From positions 1 to 28,004 of the IMG/VR virus record IMGVR_UViG_3300025102_000209: DNA of 28,004 bases. One strand, 5' to 3'. The DNA comes from a virus. Of the stretch, positions 8,701 to 16,600 are shown piece by piece (within the stretch, counting starts at the first letter, position 1; each line of letters begins with the position of its first letter). Below the pieces are notes generated by a model. The model was not told the origin of the DNA. It searched no databases and saw only the letters and a program-made list of their open reading frames with translations. The translations under genes and the position numbers were made by a program.

Positions 8701-11239
8701 AGTACCAAAAGATCAAATAACGCAATCTATACAACCTCCATTAAGTGATTATAGCTTAGTGTATGATCCTCTTGATAACGAAGATAGATTATTTACAGAT
8801 AAATTAATATTAGGCAAACTAACCGACTCTTCTAACCAACAATTTTTGTTTCAAAAAACATTTGTTATTGATAGAACATTAACACAAAACTCTGATTATA
8901 CGAAAATTTTTAGTACGTTAGGTCATGTAATAAACTTATTAGATAATGAATTAAGTTTAGCCACTGCAGGAACATATACAGATATAAATGGAAATTCTGT
9001 AGCAGTAACGGATCACATAGAGCTAAATACAAATAAAACAGAATTAACATTAAATATATTAGCTAATATAAATGCAGTTCCTGATAAAGCTATAGGTACT
9101 GTTGAATTTGATTTTGCTACTGAAGAAAGTTATCATATAATAGAACTACAAGAAGGAAACTGTGATACTCATAAAGGCAAGCAAATAGTTAAATATAGAT
9201 TATTTAATGCGGATCCTTTAGATTCATCAATTACAAAAGGTTCTTATATAGCTAATATTAATGATTCAGGAATTGGTGCTACTGATGGTAGTGCTATTCT
9301 TCAAAATAAATTTAAAATAGTAGGCGGTGATAAATTAGTAATATTAAATAAATCTACTATAAATGGTATTGATAAAGTAAAAGGATTTGAGCAATGTTCT
9401 AAAAGCATAAATACTATAATTGATGCAAATGATATAACTAGAGTATATGGCGATCCTGATTTTCAAGTTAGTGCAACTACACGTTCAGGTGCAAATTTAT
9501 CATTTGTAGTTAAATCAGTTCCTCTTCAAAATGTAATAACTTCTACTAGTTCAGGTAAGGTAACTATACAAAATGCTGGAACAGCAGAAATAATTATATC
9601 AGCACCTCAAGTAACCAAAGGTGTTATAACTTATTTACCTGCAACAAAAACAATAAAAGTTACAATACAAAAAGCAACAAGAACTATATCTTTTGATAAA
9701 GAAATATATACTACTAAGTTTGGCTCAATCATTGCAAAAGTTACACAGTCAGGACCAGTCAATACCCCCACATATGAAGTTATTGGTTCAGCAGGTGTTG
9801 TTGGCCCAATACTACCAGTAGATCCTAGTAATCCATTTGAAGTAAATGTATTTACTATAGGCGCTGTTGGTAGATCCACTGTTATTAAAGTTACAGCATT
9901 TCCAGGTATGAATTTTTTACCTGCTTTTGATACAGCTATAGTAAAAATAGAACAAAGAGATCCTTCAACTATTGATAGTGACGGTGATGGAGTTGCTGAC
10001 GCTGATGATGATTTCCCGCATTCTACTGAAGCACAATTTATAACACAATTTTCTTCATTTTCTTCAATTGATTCAGACGATCCAAATAATATTATAACAA
10101 AAATTCCTTTTTATGGCCAACCAGCAACAGAAAGTATTGAACAATACTCAGATGGAGGAAGTGGATATTTAGATATTACAGGAACTGGACCATCTAATTT
10201 AGCAGCATTTCAATATAAATGGGAAGCTGTAGTTGATAATAATTCTAGTTGGATTGATTTAAGAAGAACATCAGGACAAGTAGGTTTAAACAGAGCAACT
10301 TTTACAACACAAGAAAATAATACAGGTTTTGAAAGAGTTGGTAGAATAATAACAACTATTTTTTATAGAGGAATAGAAGTTAATAAAATAACTAATGAGA
10401 TAATACAAGCTGCAACCCCAAAACCACAACCTACCGTAACACCAGGAACTACACCCGCACAAAATACAAATCCTAATACACCTCAACCACCTAACCCTAA
10501 TGCTTTGCCTATTAATTCATTAACGCCATTTCAAATGAGCACACGGGGTCATGCGATCTACAAACCAATCCCCTCATTAGCTGAAATAGCTGCCCAATCT
10601 TTTCCAATTGATAAAACATATTATCATAATGGAACTAATATATTACCAGACGTCGGAGATTCTATTAGATTAGAAAATGATATTAATGGAACCAATCCAA
10701 GTCATGATAGATGGTATAGGCTTACCAATAATTCTATTGTGCGTCTTAAATTTGAAGGAGGCAGAGGACGCAGAGGCACTTATATTAGTGAAATAAAAAC
10801 ATTTACGCTGCCACAAGCAAGTTCAATAGGTAATTTAGTTTGTGATAATGATCCTGCCGCTACTACAGCTAATTCTATAAGAATTTCAGGAAGCATAACT
10901 GGATCAGTAACAAATCCTTCACTATTTTATCAGAATCATGATATTTCAAAAGGAACTGTTATAGACTATCAAATAACAAATTTATTCCTTGCTCCTACAG
11001 GTGCTAAAATAAGAGCAATGGTACATTTCTTAATAAGAGTTGATGATACTCAATATGATAATCACGGGCAAGCAATAGTATGTTCTGCAATAGTACAAAC
11101 TGTATTCCCTAAACGTGCTGGTAATGACGAAACTTTGTTAGAAAAGAATTTTGGAAATAAATTTGGTAATAGATTTTACGATATTAGCAATCCGGGTGCA
11201 CCTTTACCTAATCCAGGGAATTATAGTCCTCTAACTTAA
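2741..11239 (+). CDS. Giant tail hub/'muzzle'-like protein with adhesin-like C-terminal half (2832 aa)
   Basis: The N-terminal half looks like a phage tail-tube or stabilisation protein of podovirus and crAss-like type. Visible landmarks are KMDKDSDERLVENGAYRDAL with SSSEGANAGAIEN (first 55 residues), LLRSWDNVPKKAKSQEV (about 520) then RIIFGNY (about 540), GEYGISTNPESFAAYGF (from 1233) followed by YFTDKMRGAVIRLSLDG, and YRTLGYEGTKGW (about 1390). From about 1460 to 2560 the sequence changes to Thr/Asn/Ser-rich beta segments resembling bacterial Ig-like or MBG-type modules; one begins near VYGDPDFQVSATTRSG (about 2235). A single thrombospondin type 3-like calcium loop, DSDGDGVADADDDFP, lies near 2412. 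A Pro/Thr/Asn-rich linker (about 2557-2594) joins a C-terminal head that includes YYHNG and PDVGDSIRL. There is no signal peptide, as expected for a virion protein. I infer that it forms the tail tip and protrudes to contact the host surface. Confidence 0.65.
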   Translation: MAELKHTFLKGKMDKDSDERLVENGAYRDALNIHVSSSEGANAGAIENLLGNEQLSSLQLKNAKVLGSVVYTLKDKLYWIVTSDNIDGIYEYDQIQKEISPILIDTKSAGTKTFFSTIIDSNSDNELILDNISNTDISTIFGNVPNSNNDETLVSNNIDLYCENPYIKISIPKDTVIRKENDLLVFKNIHYSGQAYGGVDLNVDFSLKSVLNFSKSNIITGINIIDDMLFWTDNLNGPRKINISRFKKYTESQKSNNVNIFETQTKVLFDDKDVHGNIFTNTRNFTEDDISLAKKVPMSAPTLSLSNTLTNSGITTIPFLTNFQNNNINVDVGDDLFIPVKTLPIWKVGDTITITAENPTVETIELTATVKLISFIGITLTLTTKDADIDYSLNYEATFTLLEKKPIHELSFVRFGYRWKYNDNEYSSISPFSEVAFIPGDTFKYNAKEGINTSMENQLRIVKLSDFDTGDDNVSEIEILYKESANQNIYTLKSIKRIDFEDTYEITKEQIHSVLPNDQLLRSWDNVPKKAKSQEVTSNRIIFGNYKQNYDIYNPAEFDVFISQRFGKQSIKSNRNYQIGVSYIDEYNRHSPILSNDTGSFFIDKTQATVSNEFNIALKSKPPAWAKYFKYYIKDISSEYYNLAADRFYVDKENGFVYISFSSNERNKVSKDDSILLKKKHGTDEAVSTDNNRFKVIEVFNEAPAFITQRKKAIEILSDIKFSDNISGSNVTPILNINNAPASSLPKKRSRSVKIMQAFKGVDYDSLVLNTTANANEGVPQKYLANLQNGKFVRFISGDKKTDYYKISSVSIDYADSGSSGDNDIQVQLTFDRDFNDDVNVLYDAAGNIGDSNGLGVNLEIAEEFSAAGDKEFDGRFFIKVAANEELLYINNSSNTDYYDLESFDLAGVDRHSDKKKNKRVLPKNDVDDNPKFPLFISNNNPGGDFAFGIVMLNHKQASLDAFEKFDIGTKFYINEDSDNIYEIQSTSTPEKTTFGGYESQRRRRLYSILKKNLKIVRVDTEDIVKTQDLPPLPALGSLSTIKLTIVEENFDNNKIPFSKNPAIFETEPKPNKTDLDIYYETEKAFDISEHGNSLKIKWFNCFNFSNGVESNRIRDDFNSPFIQPGVKASAPITDQIKEEHKFNGIIWSGIINSRSGLNKSNEFNVAYPITKDLLPSYGSIQKLHAWDDRLIMLCEDKIVRAYADKDVIYNADGNMNIVATNKVIGDAQPYAGEYGISTNPESFAAYGFRCYFTDKMRGAVIRLSLDGMEVISNYFMSDFFNDRFFGSECYNSVQDNSYLLGSYDSNNGLYNISFLGRDTVCFDEQINGWVTRKSFIPQNAISLNNIYYTYNNGDIWQNDSSNVPHNNFYNVQYTSKVQLEINDDPSVIKKYRTLGYEGTKGWQANIVTDQEKSSNLYFVEKENKYFAYVKGEEKNYTNLDLKSFNLQGLGNITAFAGLSAAVNTELKFQISPNDTFKYISNPVILTNTPGTKLSPTVSIKIAPKNGYILDANKLNIPKAVVTKSGKDLIVEYTHGIKSHPTEDKTVEIELCKINFAEKENVSITGNYSFSKTGKVSSSIPDDSYNISGNTKTLQITAKRTLIPDPGNEILFDSIKTDNPNVQLTKKQNDDGSVTVTERIQIGTSNITNFDYEISAIAIAATVATKELVLSSINKDDLINQDYNRILSIYGDPGSAFSYELENNGGPIDNINNIVIPDTGIHQIPINFDSSNITDLFTITLTPGQDTVNGANFENIIQIPKTQKSTHEITMFSQFNNTMSNKSVFKATSNDAINYDFSFVLNLPSANYVLKSQVKQKDFIFDNTTDNTELTDLNLVLDNSANTVTLSGNINIDKVTSNNKIILFLTDFVNEQITLQLGYSNVTAAGVTTTNYTFAPSSTYSIIGPSGLAPQTIENEYLFTLTPSGGFEFINNISSNDFEIIDSGNNNVTATYALNNTVDISVINSELVVKMIPNSFNMPPANETINIVPKDQITQSIQPPLSDYSLVYDPLDNEDRLFTDKLILGKLTDSSNQQFLFQKTFVIDRTLTQNSDYTKIFSTLGHVINLLDNELSLATAGTYTDINGNSVAVTDHIELNTNKTELTLNILANINAVPDKAIGTVEFDFATEESYHIIELQEGNCDTHKGKQIVKYRLFNADPLDSSITKGSYIANINDSGIGATDGSAILQNKFKIVGGDKLVILNKSTINGIDKVKGFEQCSKSINTIIDANDITRVYGDPDFQVSATTRSGANLSFVVKSVPLQNVITSTSSGKVTIQNAGTAEIIISAPQVTKGVITYLPATKTIKVTIQKATRTISFDKEIYTTKFGSIIAKVTQSGPVNTPTYEVIGSAGVVGPILPVDPSNPFEVNVFTIGAVGRSTVIKVTAFPGMNFLPAFDTAIVKIEQRDPSTIDSDGDGVADADDDFPHSTEAQFITQFSSFSSIDSDDPNNIITKIPFYGQPATESIEQYSDGGSGYLDITGTGPSNLAAFQYKWEAVVDNNSSWIDLRRTSGQVGLNRATFTTQENNTGFERVGRIITTIFYRGIEVNKITNEIIQAATPKPQPTVTPGTTPAQNTNPNTPQPPNPNALPINSLTPFQMSTRGHAIYKPIPSLAEIAAQSFPIDKTYYHNGTNILPDVGDSIRLENDINGTNPSHDRWYRLTNNSIVRLKFEGGRGRRGTYISEIKTFTLPQASSIGNLVCDNDPAATTANSIRISGSITGSVTNPSLFYQNHDISKGTVIDYQITNLFLAPTGAKIRAMVHFLIRVDDTQYDNHGQAIVCSAIVQTVFPKRAGNDETLLEKNFGNKFGNRFYDISNPGAPLPNPGNYSPLT

Positions 11240-11251
11240 AAATAAAATAAG

Positions 11252-11575
11252 ATGGCAATTACAACATTAACATTTCAGCATGCATTGAACCAATCGTTAC
11301 AAACGGGTGATACTATATATTTTCAAAAAAATGACAATGTATTGGAATTTGGGCAGTGTTTAAGTATAGATGATTCTAGAACAGTAATAGGTGTTGAAGT
11401 TCCTGATACTAACGTACGTCCTGAAGCAAATAGTTTCTTTATGTTTGCTAAAAATAATGTAATAAATACTAGTGGATTGCTTGGTTATCATGCAACTGTA
11501 ACATTAGAAAACGATTCAACAGATTTTACAGAGCTATTTGCTGTAAATTCAGAAGTAAATATAAGTAGTAATTAA
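11252..11575 (+). CDS. Small conserved virion protein, 107 aa
   Basis: A short beta-rich acidic protein beginning MAITTLTFQHALNQSLQTGD, with a hydrophobic core section (SFFMFAKNNVINTSGLLGYH) and ending SELFAVNSEV-like as TELFAVNSEVNISSN. I recognise very similar small proteins (MAITTLTF start, TGD/VGD turn, SxLLGYxA...NDST...ELFAV) placed after large tail genes in marine phage genomes, where they are annotated only as structural or hypothetical. Its likely job is a small structural or minor tail component, by association. It is preceded by the A/T leader AAATAAAATAAG and followed 12 bases later by the next gene, so it belongs to the ejection-protein operon. Confidence 0.6.
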   Translation: MAITTLTFQHALNQSLQTGDTIYFQKNDNVLEFGQCLSIDDSRTVIGVEVPDTNVRPEANSFFMFAKNNVINTSGLLGYHATVTLENDSTDFTELFAVNSEVNISSN

Positions 11576-11587
11576 AAATAAAATATT
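11576..11587 (+). promoter_or_regulatory. Bacteroidota-type A/T translation leader
   Basis: The whole spacer before the 236-aa gene is AAATAAAATATT. It has no Shine-Dalgarno sequence and abuts the ATG directly. Nearly the same leader precedes the next gene (12299-12309), and close variants precede the starts at 11252, 13665 and 22282. This fits the known A-rich, SD-independent initiation of Bacteroidota. Confidence 0.55.
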
Positions 11588-12298
11588 ATGGGATTTGATA
11601 ATACAACAGGCAATATAGAACTTGCAGGAGACATTACCAAAACTGAAACACCAAAAACATTTGCAGAAAAATTAGGACAAGCAGCAAAAACTGATGTTGG
11701 CGGTTTTGGACAAGTAGCTGAAGGATTAGCTGGAATAGCAGGTGGTCTTATAGGCGGTAGAGCTAGAAGACAAGAACAAAGAGCAGCTAGAACTGATTTA
11801 GCCACGCAAAGACAAGCTTATGAATCTTTTCAATTTCAAGATCCATCAAGAAATTTAACTAATACTTTTGAAGATTTAACAGTAAATAGACAAGCAGCTG
11901 AATTTGCTGCCCAACAACAACAACAAGGCTTAGCTGGTGCATTAGGTAAATTACAAGGTGCAGCAGGTAGTTCTGGTATTGCTGCTTTAGCGCAAAGCTT
12001 AGCACAACAACAATCTAGAAATTTGCAGGCCGCTTCAGCTAGTATAGGTCAACAAGAGGCTGCTAATCAAATGGCGAGAGCACAAGGACAACAAAGTTTA
12101 GAAAGAGCAAGAGCCGCAGGTGCACAATATGTGCAAGAAAAAGAATTTGCTAGAACAGAAGATATGTATGAAACAGCTGCTCAAAGAAAATTAGCAGCAG
12201 ACGAAGCGAGAAAACAAGCTACTGAAGGTTTAGTTGGTGGAATAGCTAACTTAGCTGTTGGGGCTGGAAGGGTCGCTGTTGGAGGCGGCATATTTTAA
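11588..12298 (+). CDS. Putative internal virion/ejection protein, Gln/Ala/Gly-rich (236 aa), T7 gp14-like by position
   Basis: The protein has a glycine-rich hydrophobic stretch at about residues 38-58 (VAEGLAGIAGGLIGG), then a long Gln/Ala/Arg-rich helical body with a QQQQQ run and many coiled-coil-like segments. It ends with a second glycine-rich hydrophobic segment (GLVGGIANLAVGAGRVAVGG) at the very C-terminus. A small Ala/Gln-rich protein with membrane-active ends, placed just before two larger helical proteins, mirrors the position and composition of T7-type gp14, which leaves the virion and inserts in the outer membrane. No sequence identity with gp14 is claimed; the assignment is by composition and order. 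The start ATG follows the leader AAATAAAATATT. Confidence 0.5.
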   Translation: MGFDNTTGNIELAGDITKTETPKTFAEKLGQAAKTDVGGFGQVAEGLAGIAGGLIGGRARRQEQRAARTDLATQRQAYESFQFQDPSRNLTNTFEDLTVNRQAAEFAAQQQQQGLAGALGKLQGAAGSSGIAALAQSLAQQQSRNLQAASASIGQQEAANQMARAQGQQSLERARAAGAQYVQEKEFARTEDMYETAAQRKLAADEARKQATEGLVGGIANLAVGAGRVAVGGGIF

Positions 12299-12309
12299 AA
12301 TAAAATATT
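12299..12309 (+). promoter_or_regulatory. Second copy of the A/T translation leader
   Basis: The spacer AATAAAATATT between the 236-aa and 447-aa genes is the same as the last 11 bases of the leader at 11576-11587. Again there is no purine-rich ribosome-binding sequence, and the ATG follows directly. Confidence 0.5.
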
Positions 12310-13653
12310 ATGGCATTAGATACAAAATTAATTGGACAAGCGCTTGGAACTGGAAAAGGCAGAGTTATTAACACTAGTAATGTTACACGTGCTGTTATGC
12401 GTGGTGAAGCTGCTCTAGCTAGAAACAGAGCTTTACAATTAAAAAGAGAGCAAGATTTTCAAAAAGCATTAAAAGATAGACAAGATTTTAATGTTAAATT
12501 ATTAGCTCAATTCAAATTACCTAGTTTCAAAGGCGCACCACCTCAAGCTATGAATTGGCTTAATAAGCAAGCTAGTGCGTTGAAGGTTCAGTCATATGAA
12601 ATTGCAAATGATCCTAACTTAAGCAAAATGCAGAAGCAAATCGCAATGAATGAACTTCAAGGTGAAGTTGACAAATTAACTTTTTGGAAAGAAGAATATA
12701 AAGAAAGCATGGTTGATTTTATAGACAAAACAGATATGCTAAGCTCGGTTAACTCTCAGAAAGATTTAGAGCTAGATAAAGCTAGAATAGCAGGAGATTT
12801 TGTATTTGAAGGGAAAGATGCAATATTTAATATTAATGGCAAAGAAATAAGAAAGCCTATAAGTGAATTATCAAAAGGATTTGGATTAGTTGAACAAGAA
12901 CATATAGCTTTTAATGATTTATTAAAGACAACTCAAAAAGCAGCTAAAAAAATAGCTTCAGAAGGAAAAGACCGGTCTGCTATAGCCTATGAAATTGATT
13001 CAGGATTTGAGGAATTACAATTAACTGATATGCAATATTTAACGTTAGCTGTTGATAAATTTAAATACGGCAGTGAAAAAGATCATGTAGATATAGACGT
13101 ATTAAAAGAAGAATTAAAAGATGAAAATCCTGATAAAATTGATAATCCTGATATTAAAATAAAATTACAAGAATTTATAAAAGATAAATTAACTAAAGGA
13201 GCTGAAGAAGCTTACAAGGCTTATTTTGAACCAAAAGACCCTAAGGGTGATGGAACTGAAAATGTTGAAAATTTAAAATCATTAGCAGAAGATTATACAA
13301 AAGAATTAAATGATGCAATGAGTAATTACGATTTTTCAATGCTTCACAATACTAAAATTGGTGGTAAATTAATAACAGGTAGTGAAATTAGAAATGGTAA
13401 ATTATATTTAGAATATACAGCTAGAACTACTTCTGAAGGCCAACAAACAGCAGAACTTTCTGGAATTGATTTAAATAATAAAGTTAGATTAAAAGCTTTA
13501 TTATCTGAATATATTAAAGGTCAAAAAGGGATGGATATGAGTAATAAAATTACAAATAATATTACTGATGAATCATTATTTATAATAGATGATATAAATA
13601 AACAAAACTCTATTTTATTTCCACCACCAACAACAAAGTCAAATTTACCTTAA
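12310..13653 (+). CDS. Putative internal virion protein (447 aa), middle gene of the ejection cassette
   Basis: A largely helical, charged, soluble protein with no signal peptide or clear membrane segment. The first 60 residues are basic (VTRAVMRGEAALARNRALQL). Next come a helical region with many Gln/Lys/Glu residues, a small beta insertion near residues 165-185 (FVFEGKDAIFNINGKEIRKP), further helices with Lys/Glu-Asp alternation, and a beta section near the C-terminus (LYLEYTARTTSEGQQTAELS). I recognise no enzyme motif. Its place between a small membrane-active protein and a 2500-residue multidomain protein matches T7 gp15, the periplasmic tunnel component of the ejectosome. This role is inferred from synteny only; it could equally be another internal cargo protein. 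Confidence 0.5.
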   Translation: MALDTKLIGQALGTGKGRVINTSNVTRAVMRGEAALARNRALQLKREQDFQKALKDRQDFNVKLLAQFKLPSFKGAPPQAMNWLNKQASALKVQSYEIANDPNLSKMQKQIAMNELQGEVDKLTFWKEEYKESMVDFIDKTDMLSSVNSQKDLELDKARIAGDFVFEGKDAIFNINGKEIRKPISELSKGFGLVEQEHIAFNDLLKTTQKAAKKIASEGKDRSAIAYEIDSGFEELQLTDMQYLTLAVDKFKYGSEKDHVDIDVLKEELKDENPDKIDNPDIKIKLQEFIKDKLTKGAEEAYKAYFEPKDPKGDGTENVENLKSLAEDYTKELNDAMSNYDFSMLHNTKIGGKLITGSEIRNGKLYLEYTARTTSEGQQTAELSGIDLNNKVRLKALLSEYIKGQKGMDMSNKITNNITDESLFIIDDINKQNSILFPPPTTKSNLP

Positions 13654-13664
13654 ATTAAATAAAT

Positions 13665-16600
13665 ATGGAAGACATTTTTGAATTTGAAAATCAAGAATAT
13701 ACTTTGCTTGAAGTAGAAGAAGCAGCCAAAAAAAAATCATTAAGTATTGATGATTATATAAAAAAATACAATATTTCTCGTAAGCCGGGAAAGACAAATC
13801 TCACATCACCGGGTGCGGATGTGAAGGATATTGCAGCACCCGAGTTAACCGTTACGGACTCTCCTTCGGTAAATATTTCTTTGGATTTATCCGAAACACC
13901 TAAAACAGGTACACAAGCTGGTACTGAATTTATACCCGAAGCTATATCAAAAGAAAGAGAAAACGAAATACTTTTAGAATATGATGAAATATCTAATATA
14001 GATATAGAGCAAGAAGCTATAAATAAAAAACAATCTAAATTAAAGCGTTTTCAACAGGGTGAATTTAAACTTGAAGAAAAAGAAGAATTTAATTATTGGA
14101 AAAATTCTAATGGTAAATTATTTGAAGAATCTGAAACTTTATCTGAAAAAGAAATTGAAGATAGAAAGCAAGCTAATCAAACTGTTTTTTTAAGTAAAAT
14201 ACCAGCTTATGAAAGACAACAAATATTTGCAAAGAATAAAAAAGTCCTTGAAGAGCAAACTAATTTTGTAAATAAGTCTATTGAAAAAAGAGATAACCTT
14301 ATTTCACAATATAATGATATTGCAAATACAGATATAAAAAGTTCTGAAGATTTTATTTATAGAAAAAATTTAATAAACCAAATAAAATTTGAAGATATTG
14401 AAAGAAGAAGAGCTTTATCTAATTTAAATAGAACAGAAGATTTAGTTGACGATTTTAAAAGAAGTTATTCTTTTTACGATACAGCAGAGCAATCTTTTAA
14501 AACAATTGGTACTGATTTAGCTATAGGTGTAATGAGTACCATAGATATGTTAAAAACAGAAGAAGGCCAAAAAATTTCTTATTCAAATGATTTAATTGAT
14601 TTTAGAGAAGGTTTGCAGCAATTTGCAGAAGAAAATTTAGCAAAACCTATAAGCATTGAAAATGTAAATAGCTTAGATAAAGCATTTGTTTGGGGCACTC
14701 AAGCTTTAGCAAATCAGCTACCTACATTAGCAATGGCTTTTACAGGCCAAGCGGCTATTCCATTATTTTTTGCAACAGGATATGGTTCAAAAATGTCGGA
14801 TTTTGAATTAGGTGAAAGAAAAGCAAAAAAAGAATTACCATTATTAGATGCTGCTTTAAAATTAGAAAAAGACCCTGAAAGAAGAAAAGAAATACAAAAA
14901 AATATTGATTATTATTCTCGTTATTTAAATGTAAGTGATGCGATTAAGGTAATAACATCTGCTGCTCACGGTGGAGCTGAAGCTATATTTGAAGGTTTAA
15001 CAACATTAAAATTAGTTCGTGATCTTCAAAATATTGGTACCAACATATTAAAAGCAGGTGGTAGCCGTAAGGCTGTTTACAATGCTTTTAGAGCCGCTCC
15101 TATGTCTATAGGATTAGAAAGCTTAGGAGAAACTGCTACGCAAATATCGCAAAACGCTGCTGATATATTAATATTTAAAGATGATAAAAGTCTTTTAGAA
15201 AATGTATCAGAAGCCGCAGCTCAAGGAGCTTTATTTGGTTCTGGTTTTGCTGTTCCAAATTTAGGTGCTGCTATAAACGCTGGTATTCAGTCTACAATAT
15301 CTACTAAAAATGATAATGCTAAAATCAAAAAAACATTAAAAGAAATTAATGATTTAACTTTTGAGTTAGAATCAAATAATAAATTAACTTCTGAAAATAA
15401 AAAAGAACTTCAAAAGAACATACAACAAAAAATTAGTGAACTTGTTACTACAACAGATATAACAAGAGCCAGGTTTCAGCGTTTATCATATGAGCAACAA
15501 CAAGAAGTATTTGATTTAGAAAGACAAGTAAATAATTCTATAAAAAGATGGACCAATATAGGTGCTTCAAACATGAGTGAAAGCACTAAGAACTCTTTAC
15601 GAGAAGAAATAAAAAATGAAATACAAGCTTTACAAGATAAAAAACAAGCTTTATTAGAAAGTGGTGATTCTAGACTAAAAGAATTAACAACTATATCTAC
15701 AAAAAATCTTTTATCAGACGGAGATATTTTACAAAAAAATCAACAATATTCTAGATGGAAACAAGGTGTACAAACATTTATTAAAAAATACAATTTACCT
15801 ATTGAAGTTTCTGTTGAAGAAATGTCTAAAGAAGAAATTCAAAAATATTTAGAAAGCGACGATGCGCCCCCTGGTGGAAAATATGCAAATGGCAAAATAA
15901 CTTTATACGAAAATGTTGCTAGTCAAATAAATCCATCAACTCCTGTACATGAATTAACTCATGCTATTTTAGAACAATTTGGTCTTACAAAAAAAGACTT
16001 TGATAAATTAGAAAATTCTTTTAAAAGTTTTTTAGAGCTTAAAAAAGCAAATGGAGAAATAACTGATAAGCAATACAAAGATACTATAGAAAAGTATGAA
16101 AAATATCAAAACGATCCTTCTCAAAAAAAGTTTGCTTCAGAAGAACTTTGGACAAGTTTTATCGATGCTATTTCTGAAAAAGTTTTAGATAAAAAAGATG
16201 TTTCATTTTTATTAAAAATTGGACAATCTTTAAAAAATATAATATCTTCTAAATCATCTAAAATAGAAGCTGAAAATTTTAAACTTAATACTCCAGAAGA
16301 TGTATATGATTTTTTAACTCAATTTGCAGAAAGTGTAGCGCAGAAAAAAGATTTTAAAAGAATAGTTGGAGTAGAAATACCAGAAAAAATTAAAGAAGAC
16401 GTTGAAAAATTTTCAAAGTCAATGGCTTCAGAAAAAGTGCAAGAAATATACGAAGCACAAGGGGCTGCTAATGCTATGGATATTATTGATGAGTTTAAAC
16501 CTATAACTAATAAAATAGTAAACAGATACAGAGACGTACCTGGTTTTGAATTTGAATTATTAAGAGATGAAATAGAAACAGGTAAAAGAGGTATACTTGA

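Noticed and set aside
9973-10020. D-x-D-G-D-like motif in the 2832-aa protein as an RNA polymerase active site, since crAss-like phages carry giant polymerases
   Set aside because: The surrounding pattern fits a calcium-binding TSP3 loop, it lies among Ig-like modules, and no other polymerase motif is visible in either giant protein.
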